From: Anaerolineae bacterium
Lineage (GTDB): Bacteria > Chloroflexota > Anaerolineae > Aggregatilineales > J027
DNA: 64,000 nt
Direction: 5' to 3'
NCBI GenBank assembly: GCA_008933735.1
Contig: WBUL01000007.1
Coordinates: forward strand, 62,001 to 126,000
Shown: positions 51,144 to 60,438 of the stretch, one piece after another
Numbering within the stretch: position 1 is the first letter of the stretch
How the letters are laid out: the number at the start of each line of letters is the position of its first letter
Program-made: the position numbers and the translations under genes
The notes under the pieces: generated by a model
The model's input: only the letters and a program-made list of their open reading frames with translations
Databases searched by the model: none
Told to the model about the DNA's origin: nothing

Positions 51144-52460
51144 TTACTTTTTAAGAATAACAATCCCTTCCCGAAGAGGAACATTGTGCCGCTGTGGGTT
51201 CTCCTTCCATTTTTCGCCTCGCCCGCGCAGTTCATAATAGTCAAAATGACGGAAACCCAATGCTACCGCCAATTCCCCGATTAAAGTATCTGTGGCTACA
51301 TGAACACCATAAGGTGCAGAATCTCCCAAAACGAGACAGAAATGTCCGCCTGGCATCAACACTCGATGGGTTTCTTTCAGCACTGCCAAGATGTCATTAA
51401 AATACAAAGCTGTCATCAGGTCATAGGCTTTTTTGCCGCCCTTTTGATTCCTCAAAAGGGCAAGGGCGAGGATGGAAGTCTGTAGCTTCTGGTATATGTT
51501 AGGTGCTATAGCCTTAATTTCTTCAGAGAGGGCCGTTTCAACATTATATTTGCTCCGATTGATCTGAGTGGTTGCTGCGATCATTAATTTATCACGATAG
51601 TCTCTGGTAATATCAGACCAGGTTCGTGCTAACCCCCAAAAATAAGTTTCAAGGCGGGTTCTATCAGCATAATCATAATTATTCAAGTAAGGGGGTGAAG
51701 TGAGTGCAAGTTTTACTTGCTCATCGGCTAGCAGTTGTTTTTGACGCGAATCCCCTAAAATATTCTTGATTTCACAGCGCCTTTCTTTCGTTTTTTGTAA
51801 ATCCCCCATCATTTGCCAGACGGTTTTTTGGAAAGTCCCCAAAGCGTCCTTGGGCGGTGCTTCTCCTCTATTTTTACGTGGGGAAATATAAGGCCAGCCT
51901 GTGCCTGCCAATGCGGCTCCGCGTAAGGTCTCTGTAAGCGCTAACTTGAGAAAATCCTGCACAGCCGGATAAGTTGAGTAAGAAAGGATCTGCTCCCGCA
52001 AAATGTACAAAATTTTCAAGTCGTCAGGATGGTAACATTTGTAGACTAATTCAGGGAAAACACCTTCTATATCAATAAAAGTTTTCCCCCCATGCGTTTT
52101 TTCGGAAACTTCTTCAAAAAACTCACGAATTTGTTTTCGCAAAATATTTTCTTCAAAATCCCAATTCAACTTCACCTTTGCTACCCAGTGAACAAAGGAG
52201 TGAGCCTCGACCCCATAAGCATTGATCCCTTGCTGCTTGGCAACCACCAAGGTCGTTCCTGTGCCAGAAAAGGGATCATAAATCCAATCCTCAGGGAGTA
52301 CACTAAATAAATCCAAACTTTCAAGAACGAATTTATAGGAAAACCCGGCAGGATAACGAAACCAACGGTGAATAGGCGCTTTGGCGCTATCCTTAAAAGT
52401 GCCGATTTCCCGCCCTGAATAGTAGGACGGGGATAATGTTTCGTCTCCAGTGGAGGTCAT
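51144..52460 (-). CDS. DNA methyltransferase of a restriction-modification system
   Basis: A 438-aa S-adenosylmethionine-dependent DNA methyltransferase. The start is uncertain: ATG 52460 (MTSTGDETLSPSYY) is preferred over the upstream TTG 52526. The SAM-binding motif I is WIYDPFSGTGTTLVVAKQQG (about residues 71-90), and the catalytic motif IV is LALTSPPYLNNYDYADRTRLE (about 253-273; joined), with TSPPY typical of N4-cytosine or beta-type amino-methyltransferases. A variable region of about 160 residues between them is the likely target-recognition domain, giving the motif order I-TRD-IV. A GHFCLVLGDSAPYG strand follows. Together with the nuclease gene it forms a type II-like system. Base composition is AT-rich. 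Confidence 0.9.
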   Translation of the reverse strand: MTSTGDETLSPSYYSGREIGTFKDSAKAPIHRWFRYPAGFSYKFVLESLDLFSVLPEDWIYDPFSGTGTTLVVAKQQGINAYGVEAHSFVHWVAKVKLNWDFEENILRKQIREFFEEVSEKTHGGKTFIDIEGVFPELVYKCYHPDDLKILYILREQILSYSTYPAVQDFLKLALTETLRGAALAGTGWPYISPRKNRGEAPPKDALGTFQKTVWQMMGDLQKTKERRCEIKNILGDSRQKQLLADEQVKLALTSPPYLNNYDYADRTRLETYFWGLARTWSDITRDYRDKLMIAATTQINRSKYNVETALSEEIKAIAPNIYQKLQTSILALALLRNQKGGKKAYDLMTALYFNDILAVLKETHRVLMPGGHFCLVLGDSAPYGVHVATDTLIGELAVALGFRHFDYYELRGRGEKWKENPQRHNVPLREGIVILKK

Positions 52461-52559
52461 GAAAGGGAGTAGAAGTTGGGTCGGCGAGTCCAAAATTCGT
52501 TTTCCTATGCAAAGCAGCAGGGGCAAGTTGGCGAACTTACCCCTGTATTGTAGCAGAGT

Positions 52560-55500
52560 TTACTTCCTGCGTATCGGAAAACGCGAGAGCACCGTGACCG
52601 ACTGCGGGGCCGTGACTTTATCACCCATTTTGAGGTCAGTGATCCCTTTGCCATCTTTAGAACTGCCGACATTGGCATAGACCATCAACTCCGTGCCCTC
52701 GGCGGCAAATTTGTCCTTCACCAGTGCCTGCCCGATGTGATAGCCTTCCAGCCCTAACGCACAGGAGGTCACCTGCCCGACCACACGTCCACGAGCATCG
52801 ACCAGAGGGTCACCGGGAACTGGTGATCGCAGCCCCTTGGCGTCCACCTGGAAGCGGACGGTTTCCACATCGCGTTTGGCTTCATAGTCCAGGAAGGCAG
52901 TTTTACCCACAAAAAACGGCTTCCATGTTTTGACATAGCTGCCAAAACCCGCGTCCGCCGGATTCATATTCAAATGACCGGCCAGCTCATGCCCATACAG
53001 CGGAAGACCGGCTTCCGTTCGCAGACTGTCCCGCGAGGCCAGACCACAGGGGGTAACCCCTTTTTCGACCATGAGCTTGAAGAAAGAGGCCGCCTTTTCA
53101 GGATGAACAAAAATTTCAAAGGCGACTCGTTCACCTGTATATCCGGTACGGGAGATAATCAAATCATAGCCCGCCAGCGTCACCTGGGTCAGTTCCGCCC
53201 AGCCAAGCTTTTTGACCTTCGCTTTATCCGCCTCGCTGCCATCCAGCGTGAGCAGATAATCCACACTCTTGGGGCCTTGCAGCGCGATGTCCACTCGTCC
53301 ATCGGCTAACCCTGGCGCTCGCAAATCGCGTAAGGTGGTCATCTTACGTCCTGGCGCTTTAATCCAGGGACGTTCATTACTGATGCGAACCTCGCCTTTC
53401 AGCACCGCATTCAGCCACGCCCAATCCTTGTCATTGTTGGACGCATTCACAACCATCATAAAATGATCTTTGCCGCGCCGATAGATAAAAATATCATCCA
53501 AGGGAATGCCGTCCGGGGCAAGCAAATAACTGTAATGGGCTTTGCCAACGTCCAATTTGGAAACATCATTGGCGGTCACAGCATCCAGAAAAGCCTCAGC
53601 GCCTGCGCCGGAGACATCAAACACCCCCATGTGCGACACATCAAAAATGCCTGCATCCGTCCGCACAGCCCTGTGCTCATCCGTCACCGACGCATACCAG
53701 ACCGGCATATCATAGCCGCCAAAACCAACCATCTTGGCGCCCAACGATTTATGCAGGCTGTGAAGCGGTGTGGTTTTCAGGGTATCGCTGTCCGGTTCGT
53801 TCCATTCAAAGACGGGCAGGACATTCCCTTTTGGCCCTTGGTAACTGCGGCCTGTACAGCCCACAAAGTAGGCTTTATCTGACGCAAATCCAATGCCCTC
53901 AAAAGCCCAATCTTTATCAAAACCCGCCTCTGCAAACCGCGTCATATCCGGTTCACGGGTGAGCGGACTCACCGAGACCGGCCCCGGCACCTTAGACTGA
54001 ACATCATGTTCGTCAAACTGAACGTACCCATCCGACAGGGCGGTCAGCCACTGCACCACGTAGTCGAGACATTCTTCCACGTACAGCAGATAGACATGGT
54101 CACCTTTACGTTCCACAATACCGCGTGAGATGTAGGTACCATTCATTTCAAGGATAAAGGTCGGCTGCCAGTCACCATTTTTCATGCCCAGCACATCACA
54201 GGTCAGCACCGTCTGGAGAAAAGGTGCCGCAGATTCGCCGTAAATATGAATGGTCGACCAGGGGGCACTTTCATAGTGGTCGTCTACAGGCAGCACACGG
54301 AAATGTTCTTCAGCGGCGTCAGCCTCTTTGGGATAATTTACCAGACTGGGAATTTCATAATCGATTCCGGCTTCCGTCGCCAGCTTATTCACGCGCTGCT
54401 GCACATCCACAAATACATCAAAATCAACCTTTGCCCGCCAATTTTTGACGGTGTTGTTCTTCATGTAGCTGAACGGTTTGCAGGCAAACAACAAATCGGC
54501 GATTGCGTCGGTCAGTTCGATACATTCTGACTCTCGAAAGCCGCGCTGGGTAATCCAGGGCGTGCCGAACCGAACCCCCGTCGCCCGGAAGGGCGAGGTA
54601 TCACCGGGGATGGTATTACGATTTGCCACTACCCCCGCAACATCCAGGAGTCGTGCCGCAATGTCACCTGATAAGGGCGAACCGTCCGCACCTTTGATCT
54701 GCCCCACATCCACCAGGAACATATGGGTATTGGTGCCGCCATACGGGATTCGCAGGCCCCGTTCCTGAAACCGAGCAACCATTGTTTTCGCATTTTTCGC
54801 CGTCTGGTGCTGCAATTCGTGAAACTGTTTCGTTCCGGCAATTTTCATAGCAACGGCCAGCGCCGCAATTGTATTTACGTGCGGCCCGCCCTGTTCCCCT
54901 GGGAACACCGCCCGGTCAATTTTGCGGGCGAGATCGCGCTTATGGGTCACTAATACAGCCGCCCGCGGGCCATTCAGGGTTTTGTGGGTGGTAAAACTGA
55001 CAATATCCGCAATCCCGACGGGTGACGGATACACCCCCGCTGCGACTAACCCCGCTACATGGGACATGTCGGCAAGCACCAGACTGCCTGCTTCATCGGC
55101 AATTTCACGGAACAACTTCCAATCAGGTGCCCAGGGATAGGAGGTATACCCCGCGATAATAAACTTAGGACGGTGCTTGAGCGCCAGGTCTCGAATCTGG
55201 TCGTAATCCAAGCGCTCGGTTTGGGGGTCAACACCATAGGCCACCACATTAAAAAAGATGCCGCTCCGGTTCACAGGGCTGCCATGTGTCAGATGTCCAC
55301 CGTCGGTCAGGTTTAAACCCATGATGGTATCACCAGGCAGGGCAAGGGCTGTATAAACAGCACTGTTGGCGGGTGCGCCGGAAAGCGGCTGCACATTCAC
55401 ATACAGCCTGTCCGGGCCGTACTTTTCGGTCGCAAACCGTTCGGCAGTACGGCGGCGGGCCAGACTTTCGACGACTTCCGCCATTTCCGTGCCTTTATAG

Positions 55501-55781
55501 TAGCGCGGGCTCCCATCGCGCCGAAACTCAGCCAGCCGAACATCCAGATCCAGCAGGCCTTCTTCGCTCATAAACCGCCAGTGTTCCGGCGGATAACCTT
55601 CCGCATAGATATTACTGAGTACTGACCCGACTGCTTCACGCACCGCCAGTGGAATCGACGATTCTGACGGGATCAAAATGAGCTTACGCGCCTGACGAAT
55701 CGCCTCAAAATCCACCAGCGCGGCGACATCGGGGTCAATACTGGCAAGGTCGCCACGAAATAAGAAATCATCCATCGGCAT
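52560..55781 (-). CDS. Serine hydroxymethyltransferase-GcvT (aminomethyltransferase) fusion
   Basis: A 1073-aa fusion joining two one-carbon enzymes. Residues 5-465 are SHMT, which converts serine to glycine with tetrahydrofolate: [37 protein letters not shown] and the PLP lysine in [12 protein letters not shown] (about 265-276). Residues about 680-1070 are GcvT, the T-protein of the glycine cleavage system: [48 protein letters not shown] and [11 protein letters not shown] middle part of about 200 residues contains a truncated GcvT-like piece ([30 protein letters not shown]). SHMT alone is about 415-430 aa and GcvT about 365. AAGGAG lies 13 bases before ATG 55781; ATG 55793 has it only 1 base away. 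No gcvH or gcvP is nearby. Confidence 0.92.
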   Translation of the reverse strand: MPMDDFLFRGDLASIDPDVAALVDFEAIRQARKLILIPSESSIPLAVREAVGSVLSNIYAEGYPPEHWRFMSEEGLLDLDVRLAEFRRDGSPRYYKGTEMAEVVESLARRRTAERFATEKYGPDRLYVNVQPLSGAPANSAVYTALALPGDTIMGLNLTDGGHLTHGSPVNRSGIFFNVVAYGVDPQTERLDYDQIRDLALKHRPKFIIAGYTSYPWAPDWKLFREIADEAGSLVLADMSHVAGLVAAGVYPSPVGIADIVSFTTHKTLNGPRAAVLVTHKRDLARKIDRAVFPGEQGGPHVNTIAALAVAMKIAGTKQFHELQHQTAKNAKTMVARFQERGLRIPYGGTNTHMFLVDVGQIKGADGSPLSGDIAARLLDVAGVVANRNTIPGDTSPFRATGVRFGTPWITQRGFRESECIELTDAIADLLFACKPFSYMKNNTVKNWRAKVDFDVFVDVQQRVNKLATEAGIDYEIPSLVNYPKEADAAEEHFRVLPVDDHYESAPWSTIHIYGESAAPFLQTVLTCDVLGMKNGDWQPTFILEMNGTYISRGIVERKGDHVYLLYVEECLDYVVQWLTALSDGYVQFDEHDVQSKVPGPVSVSPLTREPDMTRFAEAGFDKDWAFEGIGFASDKAYFVGCTGRSYQGPKGNVLPVFEWNEPDSDTLKTTPLHSLHKSLGAKMVGFGGYDMPVWYASVTDEHRAVRTDAGIFDVSHMGVFDVSGAGAEAFLDAVTANDVSKLDVGKAHYSYLLAPDGIPLDDIFIYRRGKDHFMMVVNASNNDKDWAWLNAVLKGEVRISNERPWIKAPGRKMTTLRDLRAPGLADGRVDIALQGPKSVDYLLTLDGSEADKAKVKKLGWAELTQVTLAGYDLIISRTGYTGERVAFEIFVHPEKAASFFKLMVEKGVTPCGLASRDSLRTEAGLPLYGHELAGHLNMNPADAGFGSYVKTWKPFFVGKTAFLDYEAKRDVETVRFQVDAKGLRSPVPGDPLVDARGRVVGQVTSCALGLEGYHIGQALVKDKFAAEGTELMVYANVGSSKDGKGITDLKMGDKVTAPQSVTVLSRFPIRRK

Positions 55782-55850
55782 AAGTGCGATCATTCTCCTT
55801 AATATGTTTTGATCGACTCTGTCGATTTTAGCGTGGCTTACGTTTTTTTT

Positions 55851-56807
55851 CTATTCTGAGGGTTCAATCGGCTTTGCATTCACTTCCCACAGAAATTCCT
55901 TAATGTCCCTGAGGGTCCCAAATTCTGTGCCGATCTGCGTTGCTGCATAAATCGCTGCCGCCCCCCCAAGCTCCAGGGCACTGTCCAGCGAATGTTCTTT
56001 AAGCCGCCCGCGTAGATACCCTGCCAGCATGGCATCATATACCCCGGATCGTGTTCCTGTTCTGATTTCTTCAGGATATTCCAGTTTAAGAATCTGGTCT
56101 TCTGTTGCCAGGATCGCGCCTGCATAATCATTGAGAATGATCATCACACGCAGAGCACCTTCTTCCTGCAACTTGCGGGCGCAGTAAATCACATCCTTCT
56201 CTACACGTACCGGGAAATTGAAATATCGCTCGATACGCAGTTGATCCAGCATCACAAGGGTGGGTTTGGCCTGTATCCCCTGGCGCAGCGACTCGCCCTC
56301 TGTGTCCAGGACAACCCGCGCCCCAGCTTCTTTTGCAACCGTTGCCAGCCCGGCATAGGTATCCGCATTAGCACCGAGCGGCAGGCCTCCTGCAAATACC
56401 ACATAATCGTTAGGTTCGATCCGCTCCCTGAGCATATCCTCCACCCTACGGAATATTTCAGGCGGTACTTCGGCACACTCCTCTTTGATGATGGTTTCCT
56501 GACCCGAACCTGTATCTTTTATAAAGATGCTGCTGCGGATGCGCCCCTCAAAACGCACCACCCGCACCGGAAAGCCGTATTCCAGCAGCAGCGCCTCATA
56601 TGCGCGTGAAATGGGGCCTGTGCCGAGGAGGACAATGGCTTCGGTTTCTGTTCCCAGCATTCTTACCGCCGATGAGATATTCATTCCACGACCTGCGGCT
56701 GAGATAACAGACCCGTCAATTACCTGATTTTCATAGCCGACAGCAAGATAATGTACAGTAATGGTGCGATCCAGCGAAGGGTTCAGGGTAACGGTTATAA
56801 TCTTCAT
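55851..56807 (-). CDS. PfkB-family sugar kinase (1-phosphofructokinase-like), divergent
   Basis: A 318-aa ribokinase-fold kinase of the 1-phosphofructokinase/tagatose-6-phosphate kinase group. MKIITVTLNPSLDRTI (residues 1-16) and GGLPLGANADTYAGL (about 140-154) are typical. The conserved glycine-rich motif near the start, usually GGKG.N, reads SAAGRGMNISSAVRMLG (about 36-52), and the C-terminal anion-hole motif, usually GAGD, reads SGVYDAMLAGYLRG (about 254-267), where the catalytic Asp is kept. The usual KPN..E motif is replaced by LDQLRIERYF. It may act on a different substrate or be weakly active. It is divergent from otsB, sharing a region of about 30 bases. Confidence 0.85.
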   Translation of the reverse strand: MKIITVTLNPSLDRTITVHYLAVGYENQVIDGSVISAAGRGMNISSAVRMLGTETEAIVLLGTGPISRAYEALLLEYGFPVRVVRFEGRIRSSIFIKDTGSGQETIIKEECAEVPPEIFRRVEDMLRERIEPNDYVVFAGGLPLGANADTYAGLATVAKEAGARVVLDTEGESLRQGIQAKPTLVMLDQLRIERYFNFPVRVEKDVIYCARKLQEEGALRVMIILNDYAGAILATEDQILKLEYPEEIRTGTRSGVYDAMLAGYLRGRLKEHSLDSALELGGAAAIYAATQIGTEFGTLRDIKEFLWEVNAKPIEPSE

Positions 56808-56840
56808 GATGTAATCTCCTTATCCTGGAAAGGATGTGTT

Positions 56841-57638
56841 TTGTACTGGCAAGAAATCCGTTCAACGGGACTCAAAACACTGCTCACGAAATCCAGCATC
56901 GGTCTAATCTGCGATTTTGACGGCACCCTCAGTCCGATTGTCCAGGACCGCGAGAGGGCTCAGCTTGCCCCTGGCAACCGGGAACTCCTGCGACAGCTCC
57001 AGAAACACCTTCGGCTGGTGGCGCTCGTTTCCGGGCGGGCGGTGGCTGACTTAAGCGCACGTGTTGGTCTGCCCGGCCTCATTTACATCGGTAATCATGG
57101 TCTTGAACGACTCGTTGACGGTCAGATCGTTTGCCCGCCCGAAGTGGCAGCCTATCGTTCGGCTATCAAGGCAGTGCTTAACGCCATCCACCTTGAAAAA
57201 CAGATGACATTGGAAGACAAAAACGTAACCTTTGCCATCCACTACCGGCAGGCTGCCGATCATGAAGCCATCCAGACCACTTATTCTCCCCTTTTACAAT
57301 CCTTAGCAGATGAACATGGCCTTCATTTTTCGCAGGGGCGGAGGGTATTTGAGCTGCGCCCGCCCCTTGAAATCAACAAAGGCACTGCCCTCGCCAGCCT
57401 GGTCACACAGTACGGATTGGATGGCCTCGTCTTTATCGGAGATGACATCACCGATGCAGACGCCATGCGAACAGCCCGCCAACTGCGGGAGCAGCAGACC
57501 TGTTACTCGGTCAACCTCGCGGTTGAATCGGAAGAAATGCCTGCTATCCTGCATGATTATGCAGACGCTTTCGCAGCGGGCACCTCCGACGTAACGGCAT
57601 TTTTGGCCTGGTTTTTGGATGCACTCAGCGCATCCTGA
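56841..57638 (+). CDS. otsB: Trehalose-6-phosphate phosphatase
   Basis: Hydrolyses trehalose-6-phosphate to trehalose, a stress protectant; 265 aa. I start it at TTG 56841 (LYWQEIRSTGLKTLL), because AAAGGA lies 6 bases before and the longer ORF would overlap the divergent kinase gene. HAD phosphatase motifs are complete: GLICDFDGTLSPIV (about residues 21-34), ALVSGRAVADL (about 61-71), ELRPPLEINKGTALASLV (Lys, about 171-188) and GLVFIGDDITDADAM (about 195-209). The 3' end overlaps the convergent otsA gene by 82 bases, so both proteins read the same DNA on opposite strands. A hydrolase cap of about 100 residues lies between motifs II and III. Confidence 0.94.
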   Translation: MYWQEIRSTGLKTLLTKSSIGLICDFDGTLSPIVQDRERAQLAPGNRELLRQLQKHLRLVALVSGRAVADLSARVGLPGLIYIGNHGLERLVDGQIVCPPEVAAYRSAIKAVLNAIHLEKQMTLEDKNVTFAIHYRQAADHEAIQTTYSPLLQSLADEHGLHFSQGRRVFELRPPLEINKGTALASLVTQYGLDGLVFIGDDITDADAMRTARQLREQQTCYSVNLAVESEEMPAILHDYADAFAAGTSDVTAFLAWFLDALSAS

Positions 57639-59071
57639 ATTTGCTGGTAAAACCACTGTTTGATGTCAGCCTGGGTGACTTTCTCACGCAGCGCCGCTGC
57701 TCGTTTGCGGCGCTCCTCCACAGGCATATTCAGCGCCTGGTGCATCGCTTCCGCGGTCCCATACACATCAAATGGCGAAACGGTCAGTGCATGTTCACCC
57801 AATTCAAAGAATGCGCCTGCATGTTCTGATAAAATCAGCACCCCATCGCGCTGGTTGACCAGCACCCCCTCTTTTGCCACCAGATTCATGCCATCTGCCA
57901 GGGGATTAACCAGCAGAACATGATAAAGCTGCATGGCAGCAATTGCCCGTGTATAGTTGTCGCCCACGATAATCCGCACAGGTTCCCAGAAGGCTTCGCT
58001 GTAGTTTGCGTTAATCAGACCTGCTACAGCCATGATTTCCTGCAAATAGTTCTGGTATTCAATCACTTCCATCCGTGATGGCACCAGCAGCGCCATCATA
58101 TGAATTTTCCCGTAATATTCAGGGTGATTTTCCAGAAGGACGCGGAAGGCTTCCAGCCCGCGCAGGATATTCTTACTCGGCTCGATGCGATCCGTTCGCA
58201 GAATCAGTTTGCGATCACCGACGAAATTCAAAATCGTCGTTCGCAGCAGCAGCGCTTCGTTGCTGTTTGCCAGTTCCTGCACTTTTTCCACGTCAATGGA
58301 GATCGGATATGCGTTGGCAAGGATGCGCTGCCCCCGGTACGTAATGGAAGTGCGGCTGCCATGTGAATGGGCATCCGCCAGATAGTAACGGCAGGTCTGG
58401 ACAAAATTAAAGGCATCTTTGTTCGTCTGGAAGCCGACCCGATCTGAGGCCAGCAGCCCATCCAGAATGGTGTCTCGAATCTGCCCCGGCAAAATGCTCC
58501 AGGCGTCTGTGCCCGGCCAGGGAATATGAATAAACGGCTGAATCTGAACCGAACTGCCCAGTTGATCTCGCAAAAAGCGCGGCAGCAGATAGAGATGGTA
58601 ATCCTGAGGCAGAACAATCACCGGGCGGTCAACATCCTTCACCATCTCCACAATCGCATCGGCAAAAAGCTGATTAATCACCACATACCCATTATTCCAT
58701 GCATTCCAGGTTTCACGGGTGATGCTGGGTTGGCGGGGGGCATCCCAGAGTTGGTGCTGGATGAACCACAGCAGAGGATTCGCAATGACTTCATAGTAGC
58801 CCCGGTAAGCCCCGGCTTCGGGAATCAGCAGACGCAGGGAGATACCTTCAACGGTTTGAGGCTGGTTGTTTCCGGCTTCCGCCCATTTGCGATCATCTTC
58901 GCTCAACGAGGCAGCCACCCACAGCACATCATGTTTTTCTGCTAACCCTGCCAGCGCCGTCACCAGTCCTCCGGCGCCGCGCTTCGATTCAAACGTGCCA
59001 TCTTCTTTCTGCGAAAAGGAATACGGCCCTCGATTTGAGGCAATGATAATGAGAGGATCTTTGTCGGCCAT
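57557..59071 (-). CDS. otsA: Trehalose-6-phosphate synthase (GT20)
   Basis: Makes trehalose-6-phosphate from a nucleotide-sugar and glucose-6-phosphate; 504 aa. GT20 features: IIASNRGPYSF (residues 8-18), RGAGGLVTALAGL (about 31-43), VLPQDYHLYLLPRFLRDQLG (about 153-172), FIHIPWPGTDAWSILPGQIR (about 179-198), the sugar-nucleotide site LRTDRIEPSKNILRGLEAF (about 291-309, with Arg and Lys kept) and PLADGMNLVAKEGVLV (about 390-405). A C-terminal tail rich in Ala, Ser and Lys overlaps the last 82 bases of otsB. Family enzymes use UDP- or GDP-glucose; which one is not clear. otsB is convergent, unlike the usual same-strand arrangement. Confidence 0.93.
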   Translation of the reverse strand: MADKDPLIIIASNRGPYSFSQKEDGTFESKRGAGGLVTALAGLAEKHDVLWVAASLSEDDRKWAEAGNNQPQTVEGISLRLLIPEAGAYRGYYEVIANPLLWFIQHQLWDAPRQPSITRETWNAWNNGYVVINQLFADAIVEMVKDVDRPVIVLPQDYHLYLLPRFLRDQLGSSVQIQPFIHIPWPGTDAWSILPGQIRDTILDGLLASDRVGFQTNKDAFNFVQTCRYYLADAHSHGSRTSITYRGQRILANAYPISIDVEKVQELANSNEALLLRTTILNFVGDRKLILRTDRIEPSKNILRGLEAFRVLLENHPEYYGKIHMMALLVPSRMEVIEYQNYLQEIMAVAGLINANYSEAFWEPVRIIVGDNYTRAIAAMQLYHVLLVNPLADGMNLVAKEGVLVNQRDGVLILSEHAGAFFELGEHALTVSPFDVYGTAEAMHQALNMPVEERRKRAAALREKVTQADIKQWFYQQIQDALSASKNQAKNAVTSEVPAAKASA

Positions 59072-59162
59072 TATGCTCCCTCAAGGTCTCATCTACCCTT
59101 TAAGGGTAACACATCAAATCCACTCCATGATAAGAATCTGATGATTTCTCCTCAACGATAAC

Positions 59163-59187
59163 GCACAAAAGGATTCCTCTTTTGTGC
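59163..59187. repeat. 9-bp inverted repeat in the divergent otsA/GCS2 promoter region
   Basis: GCACAAAAG and CTTTTGTGC are separated by 7 bases. It lies upstream of a possible promoter for the plus-strand gene and could be an operator for either divergent gene. Confidence 0.5.
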
Positions 59188-59198
59188 ATCTTGCCCAC

Positions 59199-59227
59199 TT
59201 GCCGCGTTTTAGGGATACTTCTAATAT
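59199..59227 (+). promoter_or_regulatory. Possible sigma-70-like promoter for the GCS2 gene
   Basis: TTGCCG and TAATAT are 17 bases apart, each matching four of six consensus positions. They are about 27 bases before the start codon, a normal leader length. Assigned by eye only. Confidence 0.35.
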
Positions 59228-59253
59228 AGCCAGAAGTTTTGGAGAATATTGTT

Positions 59254-60438
59254 ATGCCCACCGCGCCGCTGACCATTGGGATTGAAGAAGAGTACCAGAT
59301 TATTGACCCTGAAACCCGTGAACTGACCTCGTATGTGCAAAAATTAATGGATCGAGGGCGCGTGGTGCTGGGCAACCAGATTAAAAATGAATTTATGCAG
59401 TCCCAGGTGGAGGTTGGCAGCCGGGTATGTCAGAATATCAAAGAAGCCCGCGAAGAAATCATTCACCTGCGCCGCACCATTCGAGATATTGCCAGAGAAC
59501 ACGGAAAATCGATTGCCGCCGCTGGAACACACCCTTTTTCACGATGGCAGGATCAACAAATGTCCGAAGGCGAGCGTTACGATGATCTGCTGACCACCAT
59601 GCAGGACAGCGTAAGACGCCTGCTGATTTTTGGAACACACGTTCACATCGGTTTTGGTAAAGATCGGGTTGCGCGTGAACTCACGATTGACATTCTGAAC
59701 CAGATTCGCTACTTCCTGCCGCACATTCTGGCGCTCTCGACATCTTCCCCCTTCTGGCACGGGCGCAACACAGGCATGAAAAGCTACCGGAGCAAGGTTT
59801 TTGAAAATATGCCGCGTTCCGGCATTTCCCCCACTTTCAACAGCTATGCGGAATATGATAACTATGTGGACTTGATGGCACGGGTTGGGGCCTTGGGACG
59901 TGAAGGCACACAAAAACTCAGCGGCGAATCCGGAATCAAGGACGCCACCAAAATCTGGTGGGATGCTCGCCCGCACCCGAACTGGGGCACCCTGGAAATC
60001 CGTATCGCGGACATGTGTACGACGGTGGACGAAGCGATTTCTATTGCTGCCTTTATTCAAGCGCTGGTTGCCAAGCTGATCCAGCTCCGCAATCAGAATC
60101 GCAGTTGGCGAATCTATCGCACCCATGTCATTAACGAAAACAAATGGCGGGCGGTACGTTATGGCATTGATGGAGAATTAATTGATTTTGGCTGTGAGGC
60201 CGAAGTCCCTATGCGGAATCTGGCGCAGGAATTGGTCGAACTGGTCGATGATGTTGTAGACGAACTCGACTCACGAGAGGAAGTCGCCGGCATCCTGAAA
60301 ATTTGCGAAACGGGGACAAGCGCTGACCGCCAGGTCGCCGTTTATAACAAAGCCATCGCTGACGGTGCGGCCCATCAGGACGCTCTTCGCAGCATCGTAG
60401 ATAATCTGATTTATGAAACCGGCAAAGGCTGGGAATAA
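59254..60438 (+). CDS. Carboxylate-amine ligase/glutamate-cysteine ligase type 2 (YbdK-like)
   Basis: A 394-aa ATP-grasp-unrelated GCS2-type ligase; family members join glutamate and cysteine, or a related acid and amine. ATG 59254 is chosen, with TTGGAG 9 bases upstream (the ORF-track TTG lies in this site). Motifs: LTIGIEEEYQIIDPETREL (residues 6-24, metal-binding glutamates), FMQSQVEVGSRVC (about 48-60), GTHPFSRWQDQ (about 91-101), RLLIFGTHVHIGF (about 123-135) and HPNWGTLEIRIADMCTT (about 240-256). The core is complete for the family. The product could be gamma-glutamylcysteine or another thiol precursor; actual activity of YbdK-type proteins is often weak. The GT39 gene overlaps its end by 26 bases. 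Confidence 0.9.
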   Translation: MPTAPLTIGIEEEYQIIDPETRELTSYVQKLMDRGRVVLGNQIKNEFMQSQVEVGSRVCQNIKEAREEIIHLRRTIRDIAREHGKSIAAAGTHPFSRWQDQQMSEGERYDDLLTTMQDSVRRLLIFGTHVHIGFGKDRVARELTIDILNQIRYFLPHILALSTSSPFWHGRNTGMKSYRSKVFENMPRSGISPTFNSYAEYDNYVDLMARVGALGREGTQKLSGESGIKDATKIWWDARPHPNWGTLEIRIADMCTTVDEAISIAAFIQALVAKLIQLRNQNRSWRIYRTHVINENKWRAVRYGIDGELIDFGCEAEVPMRNLAQELVELVDDVVDELDSREEVAGILKICETGTSADRQVAVYNKAIADGAAHQDALRSIVDNLIYETGKGWE

